Origin: an uncultured Spirochaetales bacterium
GTDB taxonomy: Bacteria > Spirochaetota > Spirochaetia > Sphaerochaetales > Sphaerochaetaceae
Assembly (NCBI GenBank): GCA_949285785.1
Contig: CASEAG010000026.1
Coordinates: forward strand, 1 to 59,674
Reading direction: 5' to 3'
Length of the DNA stretch: 59,674 bases
The notes under the pieces were generated by a model. It saw only the letters and a list, made by a program, of their open reading frames with translations. It was not told the DNA's origin and did no database searches. This document shows positions 24,916-32,554 of this stretch, piece after piece. Within the stretch, counting starts at the first letter, position 1. Every line of letters begins with the position of its first letter. Made by a program: the position numbers and the translations under genes.

Positions 24916-25245
24916 GTGGAAAGAGAATTCATTTACACAGAACCCTTTCTCAGGTGTTGGAAAGCAATTGGATTGGGTGATGATGAGCAGCATGAGCTGG
25001 AAAACATCCTGCTTGAGAATCCTCGCAAGGGCGTTGTCATAGAAGGTCTGGCAGGTATAAGAAAACTGAGGATAAGACTGGAAGGTCGAGGGCAGAGCGG
25101 AGGAGGACGGGTAATATATATTGACGTGTTGGAGAAGAGGAGACTCTATCTGCTGTTTGCTTATCCGAAAAATGTGCAGGAGGATCTGACTGCCGAACAG
25201 CGTAAGATTCTTCGGCGGATGGCCGAGACCATAATGGAGGGATAG
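24916..25245 (+). CDS. RelE/HigB-type toxin
   Basis: This 109-residue protein starts MEREFIYTEPFLRCWKAIGL and contains GLAGIRKLRIRLEGRGQSGGGRVIYI and LYLLFAYPKN, the core of RelE/ParE-like HigB toxins (translation-dependent mRNA endonucleases). The GTG at 24916 is chosen because the product then has the usual size and because -10 TATATT lies 7 bp upstream; there is no ribosome-binding site, so initiation may be leaderless. Longer in-frame starts from 24862 would include the promoter itself. The antitoxin gene follows 2 bp after the stop. Confidence 0.8.
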   Translation: MEREFIYTEPFLRCWKAIGLGDDEQHELENILLENPRKGVVIEGLAGIRKLRIRLEGRGQSGGGRVIYIDVLEKRRLYLLFAYPKNVQEDLTAEQRKILRRMAETIMEG

Positions 25246-25247
25246 AT

Positions 25248-25622
25248 ATGAGCGATCATGTTTTCAAATCGAAATACAGCCTGGAGGAAATGGAGAAAAA
25301 CTTCAAAGATGTCGATTTCTTCAATGGTATAAAGGAAGGTCTTGAAGAGGCTCTTGCATATGAGAAGGGGAAAGCAAGTGCAGAGACCATTGCCAGAAAG
25401 AGAAGTCTTCCTGATGTGGATGTGAAAGCGGAACGTGAATCCCTTGACATGACGCAGAAGGCTTTTGCAAATGTGCTTGGGGTTTCCAGAAGAACTGTAG
25501 AATCCTGGGAAACAGGACGAAGTACGCCTTCACCTACTGCAAAGAATCTGATTTATCTCATATCCCGGAAGCCTGATCTTGTGCTTGTACTGCAGGAAGC
25601 ACGGCATGATTACTCGATCTGA
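25248..25622 (+). CDS. HigA-type XRE antitoxin
   Basis: This 124-residue protein has a charged N-terminal helix region and a C-terminal XRE helix-turn-helix (ERESLDMTQKAFANVLGVSRRTVESWETG). The order toxin then antitoxin, with the DNA-binding domain at the antitoxin C-terminus, fits HigBA-2-type systems. It follows the toxin gene by 2 bp with GGAGGG as ribosome-binding site. It probably binds the palindrome at 24886-24904 and represses the operon. Its stop codon is part of the short repeat motif at 25620. Confidence 0.85.
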   Translation: MSDHVFKSKYSLEEMEKNFKDVDFFNGIKEGLEEALAYEKGKASAETIARKRSLPDVDVKAERESLDMTQKAFANVLGVSRRTVESWETGRSTPSPTAKNLIYLISRKPDLVLVLQEARHDYSI

Positions 25623-25641
25623 CCCGGATTTGCCCCTAAAG
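25620..25641. repeat. Short copy D of the dispersed repeat motif
   Basis: TGACCCGGATTTGCCCCTA follows the pattern of the opening of repeat copies A (4174) and B (5133). Its TGA is the antitoxin stop codon. Similarity to the longer copies does not continue beyond about 25641. Confidence 0.45.
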
Positions 25642-25774
25642 TGATACTGTCACATTGAGTTCAAAGCTGCTAGATGCAGTCCTAGGTAAAACCATGGTGT
25701 AGTTCAGTTTGTTGATTTAAATTGGCTTGCATGGCTTTCATGTCTGGTTGAGAGGTGGAAATCAAGGAGGTAAT

Positions 25775-26734
25775 GTGGTTAGAAACAATGAACTGGTGAT
25801 GTTTCATGATGGAGTTTTTGAACTTGATGTCAGGGTGTCCGCTGCAGAAAACACAGTCTGGCTTACTCTTGATCAGATAGCATTTCTCTTTGAAAAGGAC
25901 AAATCGACGGTCTCCAGGCATATAAAGAACATCTTTTCTGAGGGCGAACTGGAATATGGAGCAACTGTTGCAAAAAATGCAATAGTTCAAACTGAAGGAA
26001 CAAGAGAAGTCCAGAGATTCATAGAATACTACAATCTCGATGTCATTATATCTGTTGGATACAGAGTAAAGTCAAAGCGGGGTATTGCCTTCCGAAAGTG
26101 GGCAACAACTGTCCTCAATGATTATCTTCTTCGCGGTTATGCTGAGAACAGAAGATTGCTTGAGGCCCAGGGGAAGACAATAGAACTGCAGACCAGGATG
26201 ATTGCTCATCTGACGGAGACTGATGAAGAGGAACTGATGACTGTCGTCAATCATTATACAGAAGCTCTTGATCTCCTTGATGACTATGACCATCAGTGTC
26301 TTATAAGGCCGAATGGAAACAGGGGCTATGTTCAGCTCTCTTATGATGAATGCAGAGAGATCATCAGCTCGATGAAGTTCAGTTCCTCTTCCGATGTGTT
26401 CGGCACAGAGAAGACGGAAGGGGCGTTGAAAGGAATCCTTGGCTCCGTTTATCAGTCTGTGTTCGGGGAGGATGTTTATCCAACAGTAGAGGAGAAGGCT
26501 GCAACGCTGCTGTATTTTCTTGTGAAGGATCATCCATTCAACGATGGTTGCAAGCGAATCGGAGCAACTCTCTTTCTTGCGTTCCTGCAGAAAAATAGGA
26601 TGCTCTTCTCTGCATCTGGGAAGATGGTTATCTCCAACGGAGCACTTGTTGCAATAACGCTTATGATTGCTGAATCACGGCCTGAAGAAAAGGATATCAT
26701 GGTGACACTGGTAATGAACCTCATTGAGCGGTGA
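25775..26734 (+). CDS. RhuM-family protein with Fic/Doc domain
   Basis: This 319-residue fusion has an N-terminal RhuM-like region (VRVSAAENTVWLTLDQIAFLF, then KSTVSRHIKNIF and a YYNLDVIISVGYRV strand), which contains a winged-helix-like DNA-binding part. The C-terminal Fic domain has HPFNDGCKRIG (253-263); the usual asparagine of HPFxxGNxR is a cysteine here. Fic enzymes transfer AMP or phosphate to proteins such as EF-Tu. No small antitoxin gene is adjacent. The GTG at 25775 is chosen because AAGGAGG lies 4 bp upstream and RhuM proteins begin at this point. It probably belongs to the accessory toxin-antitoxin patch; activity is uncertain. Confidence 0.82.
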   Translation: MVRNNELVMFHDGVFELDVRVSAAENTVWLTLDQIAFLFEKDKSTVSRHIKNIFSEGELEYGATVAKNAIVQTEGTREVQRFIEYYNLDVIISVGYRVKSKRGIAFRKWATTVLNDYLLRGYAENRRLLEAQGKTIELQTRMIAHLTETDEEELMTVVNHYTEALDLLDDYDHQCLIRPNGNRGYVQLSYDECREIISSMKFSSSSDVFGTEKTEGALKGILGSVYQSVFGEDVYPTVEEKAATLLYFLVKDHPFNDGCKRIGATLFLAFLQKNRMLFSASGKMVISNGALVAITLMIAESRPEEKDIMVTLVMNLIER

Positions 26735-26937
26735 TATCCCTCCACTAATTGACCTAAAAAAGAGCAAGTGGTATCAGCCAGCTACAGGGTTGTCTGTGTG
26801 AACAGCCGGATATGATAATCAATTTCGCAAGTTCCAGGAAGGCGGCCTTGTGTCCTTTGAGGATTCCCGATGCCACAAAATCGATCTTCTCGTCATCCGT
26901 CATCTCCATGACCGGAGCTCTTTCCTGCCTATTGCAT

Positions 26938-27696
26938 TCAGCTTCCTGATCCCGATTGGCGGTATTCGTTCGGAGTCATGCCGAAATACTTCTTGAATGC
27001 CGAGTCGAAGTACTTGGTCGATGTGAAGCCTGCTTCCTGCGCTATGTCTCCGACCTTGCCTGCCTTGTAGCTCACAAGCAGCTTCGCCGCCCGCTCCATC
27101 CTTAGGCGAAGGATGTATTTCGTGTACGTCTCGCCCTTGTCCGACTTGAAGACGGAACTCAGATAGGAGGGGGAGACGTCCAGGGCCTGGGCGACGTCAT
27201 TGAGCGCAAGCGGCCTTGTGTAGTTCTCCTTGATGAACAGCCTGGCCCTCTCGATGAGCAGGCTTGGGCTCTCCGAATCCTGACCCTGGACTGCAGGCTC
27301 TTCGTCCCCGTCTTCCATTGACAGCTTCTTATTCGAGGCGAGCCTGTCAAGAAGAGCGTTGAGCGCCTTGTCATTCAGCGGCTTGAGCAGGTAGTCGCTG
27401 ACACCTTTCTGCAAGGCGCTTCTGGCATACTCGAACTCATCATGTCCTGACAGGATGACGACCGCAGTGCCCGGGCAGTTGTCGTTTATGTATGAAGCGA
27501 GTTCAAGGCCGTCGCAACGGGGCATTCTGATATCGGTGATCACGAGGTCGAAGGAATGGTGACGGAGTATCTCGATGGCCTCCAGGCCGTCCTTTGCACA
27601 GGCCGTGGCCTTCCATGCGTTATGGATTCTGTCCAGATTCCTCCATAGGTACTCCCTCATCAGGGGTTCGTCCTCGACAATGAGCGCTTTCGGCAT
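26938..27696 (-). CDS. YesN-like response regulator (receiver plus AraC DNA-binding domain)
   Basis: This 252-residue protein has a receiver domain with acidic pocket VEDE, phosphoacceptor D55 in VITDIRMP and lysine in LLKPL, then an AraC-type helix-turn-helix (ALNDVAQALDVSPSYLSSVF and VGDIAQEAGFTSTKYFDSAF). The ATG at 27696 lies 5 bp after GGAGGA and overlaps the kinase stop by one base (TGATG). With the upstream kinase it forms a two-component system that likely activates the divergent sugar transporter and GH66 genes. The 203 bp beyond its 3' end hold no supported gene. Confidence 0.92.
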   Translation of the reverse strand: MPKALIVEDEPLMREYLWRNLDRIHNAWKATACAKDGLEAIEILRHHSFDLVITDIRMPRCDGLELASYINDNCPGTAVVILSGHDEFEYARSALQKGVSDYLLKPLNDKALNALLDRLASNKKLSMEDGDEEPAVQGQDSESPSLLIERARLFIKENYTRPLALNDVAQALDVSPSYLSSVFKSDKGETYTKYILRLRMERAAKLLVSYKAGKVGDIAQEAGFTSTKYFDSAFKKYFGMTPNEYRQSGSGS

Positions 27697-29360
27697 CACA
27701 GTCCTCCCGTGGGCAGTCTCAATGTGACGATGGTCCCGAGCCCGTATTCGGATTCTATGGTCATCCCGTAGCCCGGCCCATACATCAGGGAAAGTCTCTT
27801 GTGGATGTTTGCCAGCCCGATCCCTTCGTTTCCCTCTTCTTCAAGTCTCTGTCTGAGGACGCTCAGCATGGCGGCGGGTATGCCATCTCCATTGTCCGAC
27901 ACCTCGATGAGGAGATCCGTACCATCGACCGACACGTCGACCGACAGCTGGATGTCCTCATCCTTCTTTCTGTAGGCGTGGATGAAGCAGTTCTCCACCA
28001 CGGGCTGGACGATCATCGCCGGCAGCAGCATGCCGGTGTCGACATCGCTGCCCAGGTGGATCTCGTACTGCAGCCTGTCATGCCTGAGCCTCTGCAGCTG
28101 GATATAGCATTCGCAGATGTCCATTTCCTCGCGCAGGGTGATGAGCTTGTCCGAATTCACCATTCCCCTCAGGATTCTGGACAGCTGCTCCACTGCCTTG
28201 ACGGTCTCTTCCGATTTGCCCGCCTTCTCGAGCAGTATGATCGTATTGAGCGTGTTGAACAGGAAGTGCGGATGGATCTGATGATACAGGGCCTCGAACT
28301 GCGCCTGCTTCTGCAGCACCTCCGCCTGTGCGGCCTTCGTGATCAGCCGTCTCTCCTTGTCGGCCATGTTCTCCATCTGGTCCAGCATCCGGTTGAATGT
28401 CCTGTTCAGCTCGGCTATCTCCGGAGTGCAGTCCTCTTCGGCCCTGAGCGAGGTCTCCCCATCCTTGACGCGGTTCATTATCCCGACCGTGTTGTAGAGC
28501 GGGTCCAGCATCTTGCGTATGCTCAGGGAGGAGATCAGGGTGCCTATCGCCATGAAGCCCAGGGCAAGGGCGATGTTGAGCAGCAGATTGAACCTGGCCA
28601 TGCCGACCAGCGGCGCCATCGCCGCGGAGTAGCTTATCGACCAGTCCATGGGGGCGATCGTCCTCGAGCTGACGATGCTCCTTCCTTCCGTGAGGGTGCC
28701 GTTGTCGTACAGGATGTTGCCTTCCCTGTCCTCGAGTCTCAGCGCTGACCTGTCGTCGAGGCCGATCCTGTCGCATATGTCCTTGATCCTCGAGAAGTTC
28801 GCATCGACCTTGATGACTCCTATCACCTTCTCGGGCTCGTCTATGCTCCTGATCTGGTGGAGTATGGAGAACGTCTTTCCGTCATTGGGCAGGAATACGT
28901 ATTCGGGCTGTGCAAGCGCCTCCTGGTACCACCACCTGTCCATGTAGTCGGACGGGATTCCTTCACCATACGTCCTCGAGACCCCGAACACCTCGTCGAC
29001 GAGGATATGGACGGAGACGATGTCGCTGCGGGGGATGGTCATGACTTCCTCCAGATAGTTCTCGATCACCCTCTTGCGGGACAGGAAGTCACGTGCGTTG
29101 TCGGTCCTCTCCTCCAGAGCCTTCATCACGGAGGAGTTGTAGTATGGACTGAGACAGAGCCTGGCTATCTCCTGCAGGTAGCCTTCTATGTTCAACGCCA
29201 CCTGGTCCGTTATCTGCCCGATGTACTTGCCGGTCTGTCTGGAGTGCTGCCGGACGAACGTCACGTAGTTGAAGACGGATGCGAGCACGCCTACAAGCGC
29301 CAGCAGCAGGGCGATGTACTTTATCATGCGGCTCTGTATCTTTCTCTGCGAATCCATCAT
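27696..29360 (-). CDS. YesM-like sensor histidine kinase
   Basis: This 554-residue membrane kinase has a first transmembrane helix at about 14-32, an extracytoplasmic double-Cache sensor, a second helix near 270-295, HAMP, the phosphoacceptor histidine in LYHQIHPHFLFNTLNTI, the N-box VVENCFIHAYRKK, and DNGDGIP. This is the LytS/YesM class used for carbohydrate sensing. It overlaps the response regulator gene by one base. TATAAT lies on the minus strand at 29366-29371, only 5 bp before the start, and no ribosome-binding site is seen, so the message may be leaderless. It is divergent from the binding-protein gene. Confidence 0.92.
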   Translation of the reverse strand: MMDSQRKIQSRMIKYIALLLALVGVLASVFNYVTFVRQHSRQTGKYIGQITDQVALNIEGYLQEIARLCLSPYYNSSVMKALEERTDNARDFLSRKRVIENYLEEVMTIPRSDIVSVHILVDEVFGVSRTYGEGIPSDYMDRWWYQEALAQPEYVFLPNDGKTFSILHQIRSIDEPEKVIGVIKVDANFSRIKDICDRIGLDDRSALRLEDREGNILYDNGTLTEGRSIVSSRTIAPMDWSISYSAAMAPLVGMARFNLLLNIALALGFMAIGTLISSLSIRKMLDPLYNTVGIMNRVKDGETSLRAEEDCTPEIAELNRTFNRMLDQMENMADKERRLITKAAQAEVLQKQAQFEALYHQIHPHFLFNTLNTIILLEKAGKSEETVKAVEQLSRILRGMVNSDKLITLREEMDICECYIQLQRLRHDRLQYEIHLGSDVDTGMLLPAMIVQPVVENCFIHAYRKKDEDIQLSVDVSVDGTDLLIEVSDNGDGIPAAMLSVLRQRLEEEGNEGIGLANIHKRLSLMYGPGYGMTIESEYGLGTIVTLRLPTGGL

Positions 29361-29498
29361 CCATGATTATACAGCCGCTTTCCAAAGGGGGTTGCATGAC
29401 CATGGAAAATCGGAACCCCTTCGATGAACTTTGGAATATCGTGTCCGCGATAGTGGCCTTAGACTGCAGGTAAGAAGGAAAAACGAAAGGAGACGACA

Positions 29499-30782
29499 AT
29501 GAAAAGGACAATCACACTTGCTCTGGTCTTTCTGATGCTCCTGCCTGCGGCGTTCGCACAGGGAGCTTCCGAAGGGTCGGGAAGCGGAGCGAAGGACGTG
29601 GAGCTCTCGTTCTTCACCGGAAAGGTCGAGACGATAGACGTCATCGACGAGATCATGGATGACTTCAATGCATTGGACAGTGGAATCACCATCGAGCAGG
29701 AGTACCAGAACGACGCGAGCAACATAATCAAGATCAAGTTCGCCTCGGGAGAGGTCCCCGACATAATGACGACATACGAGCAGGAATATGTCGACCAGGG
29801 CCAGTATATGGACCTGTCCGACATGGACCAGTGGTGGGACCGCCTGGTGCCCTCCATGAGGGACAGCTGCACGGATGTCAACAGCGGCAGACAGTTCAGG
29901 GTGTGCACCAACATGACGATGGCGGGATTCTTCTACAACAAGGAGATCTTCGACAGCCTCGGTCTGACCCCCGCCACCAACTGGGCCGACTTCGTAGGCA
30001 ATCTGGAGGCGATCAAGGCGGCCTATCCCGAAGTCGATCCATGGTTCATCTTCGGCAGCGAGGCCTGGTCGCTCGGACATCTGATCGAGTTCATCCCCCA
30101 CGGCTACCTCAAGGCGAAGTACGGTGCGCTCGAGACGAAGAAGGCCATGCTTGCGAACGACAAGGAGATCCTCGCCTTCGCGGATCCCGATGGTGCCATG
30201 GCGACGTTCGCCAGAGGTCTGCTCGAAGTCCAGGAGAAGGGCCTGGTCAATTCCGATGTGCTCACAGCCACCAGCGACAACTGCATCGAGGCCTTCGTCA
30301 ATGGCGAGACGGCGATGTTCAGCAATGGAATGTGGTGCCTTTCCAGCATTCTTGCAAAGGATCCCTCAATGGCAGACAAGATAGGCTTCGCCCCATATCC
30401 CTCGATGATGGATGACGGTGTGCCTGTCGTCCTCGTCGCAGAGGACTCCGGATACAGCATCAGCGCCTCCAGCGTCAACCAGCAGCAGGCGATCGAGTTC
30501 CTCGACTATCTCTTCACGCCGGAGAACCAGAAGCGCTACAGCGAGGCTCTTGGATCTCCTTCGGCATTCATTGATGTCGATGCCGCCTGGGCTCCGCAGT
30601 CCGTGGTCGATGGCGTGGACGAGGCCGTCGCCTCGGCTGCCAACATCGGCTACACGAACGAGAAGCCGGCCGGATTCACGGGTGATGATGCGGGACGCAT
30701 GGTGCAGGACCTGCTGGCAGGAAGGTATACGGCCGAGGAGTTCGCAAAGGCCTATGAGGCGGCCTGGGACGCCGGATTCTGA
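29499..30782 (+). CDS. Sugar-binding protein of a MalE/UgpB-type ABC transporter
   Basis: This 427-residue extracellular solute-binding protein has the signal peptide MKRTITLALVFLMLLPAAFA followed by QGASEGSGS, without a lipobox cysteine. The mature part has PDIMTTYEQEY, TMAGFFYNKEIFDSLGL and FLDYLFTPENQKRYSEALGSP, all typical of family 1 sugar-binding proteins. GAAAGGAG lies 6 bp before the start. Two permeases and two glycosidases follow. Substrate by context: alpha-1,6-linked glucose oligosaccharides, though this rests on the GH66 neighbour. Confidence 0.9.
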   Translation: MKRTITLALVFLMLLPAAFAQGASEGSGSGAKDVELSFFTGKVETIDVIDEIMDDFNALDSGITIEQEYQNDASNIIKIKFASGEVPDIMTTYEQEYVDQGQYMDLSDMDQWWDRLVPSMRDSCTDVNSGRQFRVCTNMTMAGFFYNKEIFDSLGLTPATNWADFVGNLEAIKAAYPEVDPWFIFGSEAWSLGHLIEFIPHGYLKAKYGALETKKAMLANDKEILAFADPDGAMATFARGLLEVQEKGLVNSDVLTATSDNCIEAFVNGETAMFSNGMWCLSSILAKDPSMADKIGFAPYPSMMDDGVPVVLVAEDSGYSISASSVNQQQAIEFLDYLFTPENQKRYSEALGSPSAFIDVDAAWAPQSVVDGVDEAVASAANIGYTNEKPAGFTGDDAGRMVQDLLAGRYTAEEFAKAYEAAWDAGF

Positions 30783-30803
30783 GGATCGGAACCATGATTG
30801 CGC

Positions 30804-30835
30804 AAGGGCCATCGCAGCAGGATGGCCCTTTCTTT
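30804..30835 (+). terminator. Hairpin between binding-protein and permease genes
   Basis: AAGGGCCAT (30804-30812) pairs perfectly with ATGGCCCTT (30822-30830), followed by TCTTT. Its position between the binding protein and the first permease fits an attenuator that keeps the binding protein in excess. Confidence 0.7.
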
Positions 30836-30845
30836 CGGAGGCCAT

Positions 30846-31709
30846 ATGGGCGTGAAGCATAAAGACCTTACACAGTTCCTCTCGGTTCCCGCGCTGTGCC
30901 TGTATCTTGTGTTCTTCGTCTATCCCCTGGTGCAGGGCTTCGCGATGAGCTTCACGAACTGGGACGGGATGGGGAACGCCTCATTCGTCGGAATCGACAA
31001 CTATGTCAGGTTCTTCTCCGACGGCAGGGCGATGAACGACATACGCACCACGGTTGTCTTCGCACTCGCAAGCGCGACACTGCTCAATCTGGTCGGACTG
31101 GCGTATGCCCTGCTTATGGACAGGGACTTCCGCCTGCGTGGCCTTGTGCGTGTGATAATCTATCTTCCCGCAATCATCAGCCCCCTGATCATGGGGTATA
31201 TCTGGTACTTCCTGCTCCAGCCGCAAAGGGGTTTCCTCTACCACGCGCTCATGCAGCTCGGCCTGCCCGATATCGTAGGCAACTGGGTGCTGTCCTATCC
31301 CAAGAGCCTGTCCGTGCTGGTGGCGGTCAATGTCTGGCAGTTCGCAGGAATGACGATGATCATCTATCTGGCAGGACTGCAGTCCATCCCCGGCGACCTG
31401 ATCGAGGCCGCGCGGATAGACGGTGCCGGAAGATGCCAGGTGTTCTTCCGGGTGAAGCTTCCGCTGCTGATTCCCGCGATCAGGATAAACGTCGTGACGA
31501 ACATCATAGGCTCCCTGTCGGTATTCGACATCATCATGTCCCTGACCCAGGGAGGTCCGGGTTACTCCACCGAGAGTCTCAGCATCTACATCATGCGCAT
31601 GTGCTATGGGAACAGGACGGGCTATTCGACCGCCGTGGCGATGATGCTCTTCCTGCTGATTCTCATACCCGTGCTCGTCTCGCTGCGCCTCACGCGCTCG
31701 AAGGAATAG
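30846..31709 (+). CDS. Sugar ABC transporter permease (MalF/UgpA type)
   Basis: This 287-residue permease has six hydrophobic segments from FLSVPALCLYLVFFVYPLV onward. The EAA loop is EAARIDGAGRCQVFFRVKLP, and LTQGGPGYSTESLSIYIM is a typical late motif. The ATG at 30846 has GGAGG 4 bp upstream; the frame is open further up but would run through the hairpin. It pairs with the next permease, and no ATPase gene is nearby. Confidence 0.92.
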   Translation: MGVKHKDLTQFLSVPALCLYLVFFVYPLVQGFAMSFTNWDGMGNASFVGIDNYVRFFSDGRAMNDIRTTVVFALASATLLNLVGLAYALLMDRDFRLRGLVRVIIYLPAIISPLIMGYIWYFLLQPQRGFLYHALMQLGLPDIVGNWVLSYPKSLSVLVAVNVWQFAGMTMIIYLAGLQSIPGDLIEAARIDGAGRCQVFFRVKLPLLIPAIRINVVTNIIGSLSVFDIIMSLTQGGPGYSTESLSIYIMRMCYGNRTGYSTAVAMMLFLLILIPVLVSLRLTRSKE

Positions 31710-31719
31710 GAGGTCATCA

Positions 31720-32550
31720 GTGAAGACCGACAGGATCCTGTCCATCGCCAGGATCGCAGCACTTGTCATTATCTGCGTGGCGTGCCTCGTACCGTTCTAT
31801 GTTCTTCTGGTGCTTGCCCTGAACTCCCCGGGCAGGATCTTCTATGAAGGCAACATGTTCGTACCGGATTTCCACTTCTCGAACTTCATCGAGGCATGGG
31901 AGGAATCGCGCATAGGGCAGGCGATGGTGAACTCCGCGATCATCACGGCCGGAACGCTTGCCCTCACCATAGTCCTCGGCGGACTGGCAGGCTACGCGAT
32001 CGCCCGCAGGAGGACGCGCTTCAACGGCTTCGTCTTCGGCCTCCTGCTGTCATGCATGATGATTCCCGGCATCATCAACACCGTGCCGCTGTACACGCTG
32101 ATGAGGAGGCTCCATGCGGTGAACACGCTCTATGGAATGGTGCTGGTGTGCTCGACGCTCGCTCTTCCATCCGCGGTTTTCATATATTCCACGTTCATAG
32201 CCTCGCTGCCCAGGGAGCTGGACGAGGCGGCCGTCCTGGATGGATGCACAGGCTTCTCCGTCTTCTGGAGGATCATATTCCCGGTGATGAAGCCGGCCAC
32301 GGCGTCGTTCGTCATACTCAACGGTTTCGGGATCTGGAACAACTACTCGCAGTCCGTGTTCTTCCTGCAATCGCGTTCCAAACAGAACATCCCGCAGGCG
32401 CTCTCCGTCTTCTTCCAGCAGTTCGGCGGTGCCGACTGGAACATGATGGCCGCGACGGCGACGATCGCGATCGTGCCGGTGGTCGTCGTCTTCCTCGTCT
32501 TCCAGAGACAGTTCATAAGCGGACTTGCCAGCGGGGCGGTCAAAGGATGA
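31720..32550 (+). CDS. Sugar ABC transporter permease (MalG/UgpE type)
   Basis: This 276-residue permease starts at a GTG with TAGGAGGTCATCA upstream. It has about six membrane segments and the EAA loop ELDEAAVLDGCTGFSVFWRIIFP. The ending FQRQFISGLASGAVKG is typical of MalG-type permeases. It lies 10 bp after the first permease gene and 4 bp before GH66, so the operon is continuous. Confidence 0.93.
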   Translation: MKTDRILSIARIAALVIICVACLVPFYVLLVLALNSPGRIFYEGNMFVPDFHFSNFIEAWEESRIGQAMVNSAIITAGTLALTIVLGGLAGYAIARRRTRFNGFVFGLLLSCMMIPGIINTVPLYTLMRRLHAVNTLYGMVLVCSTLALPSAVFIYSTFIASLPRELDEAAVLDGCTGFSVFWRIIFPVMKPATASFVILNGFGIWNNYSQSVFFLQSRSKQNIPQALSVFFQQFGGADWNMMAATATIAIVPVVVVFLVFQRQFISGLASGAVKG

Positions 32551-32554
32551 GCAT

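Noticed and set aside
26755-26937. Minus-strand reading MEMTDDEKIDFVASGILKGH from 26909, resembling the tail of small accessory proteins
   Set aside because: No ribosome-binding site, no complete domain, and the reading continues into sequence opposite the RhuM-Fic gene. It may be a remnant, but the evidence is too thin to list it as a gene.
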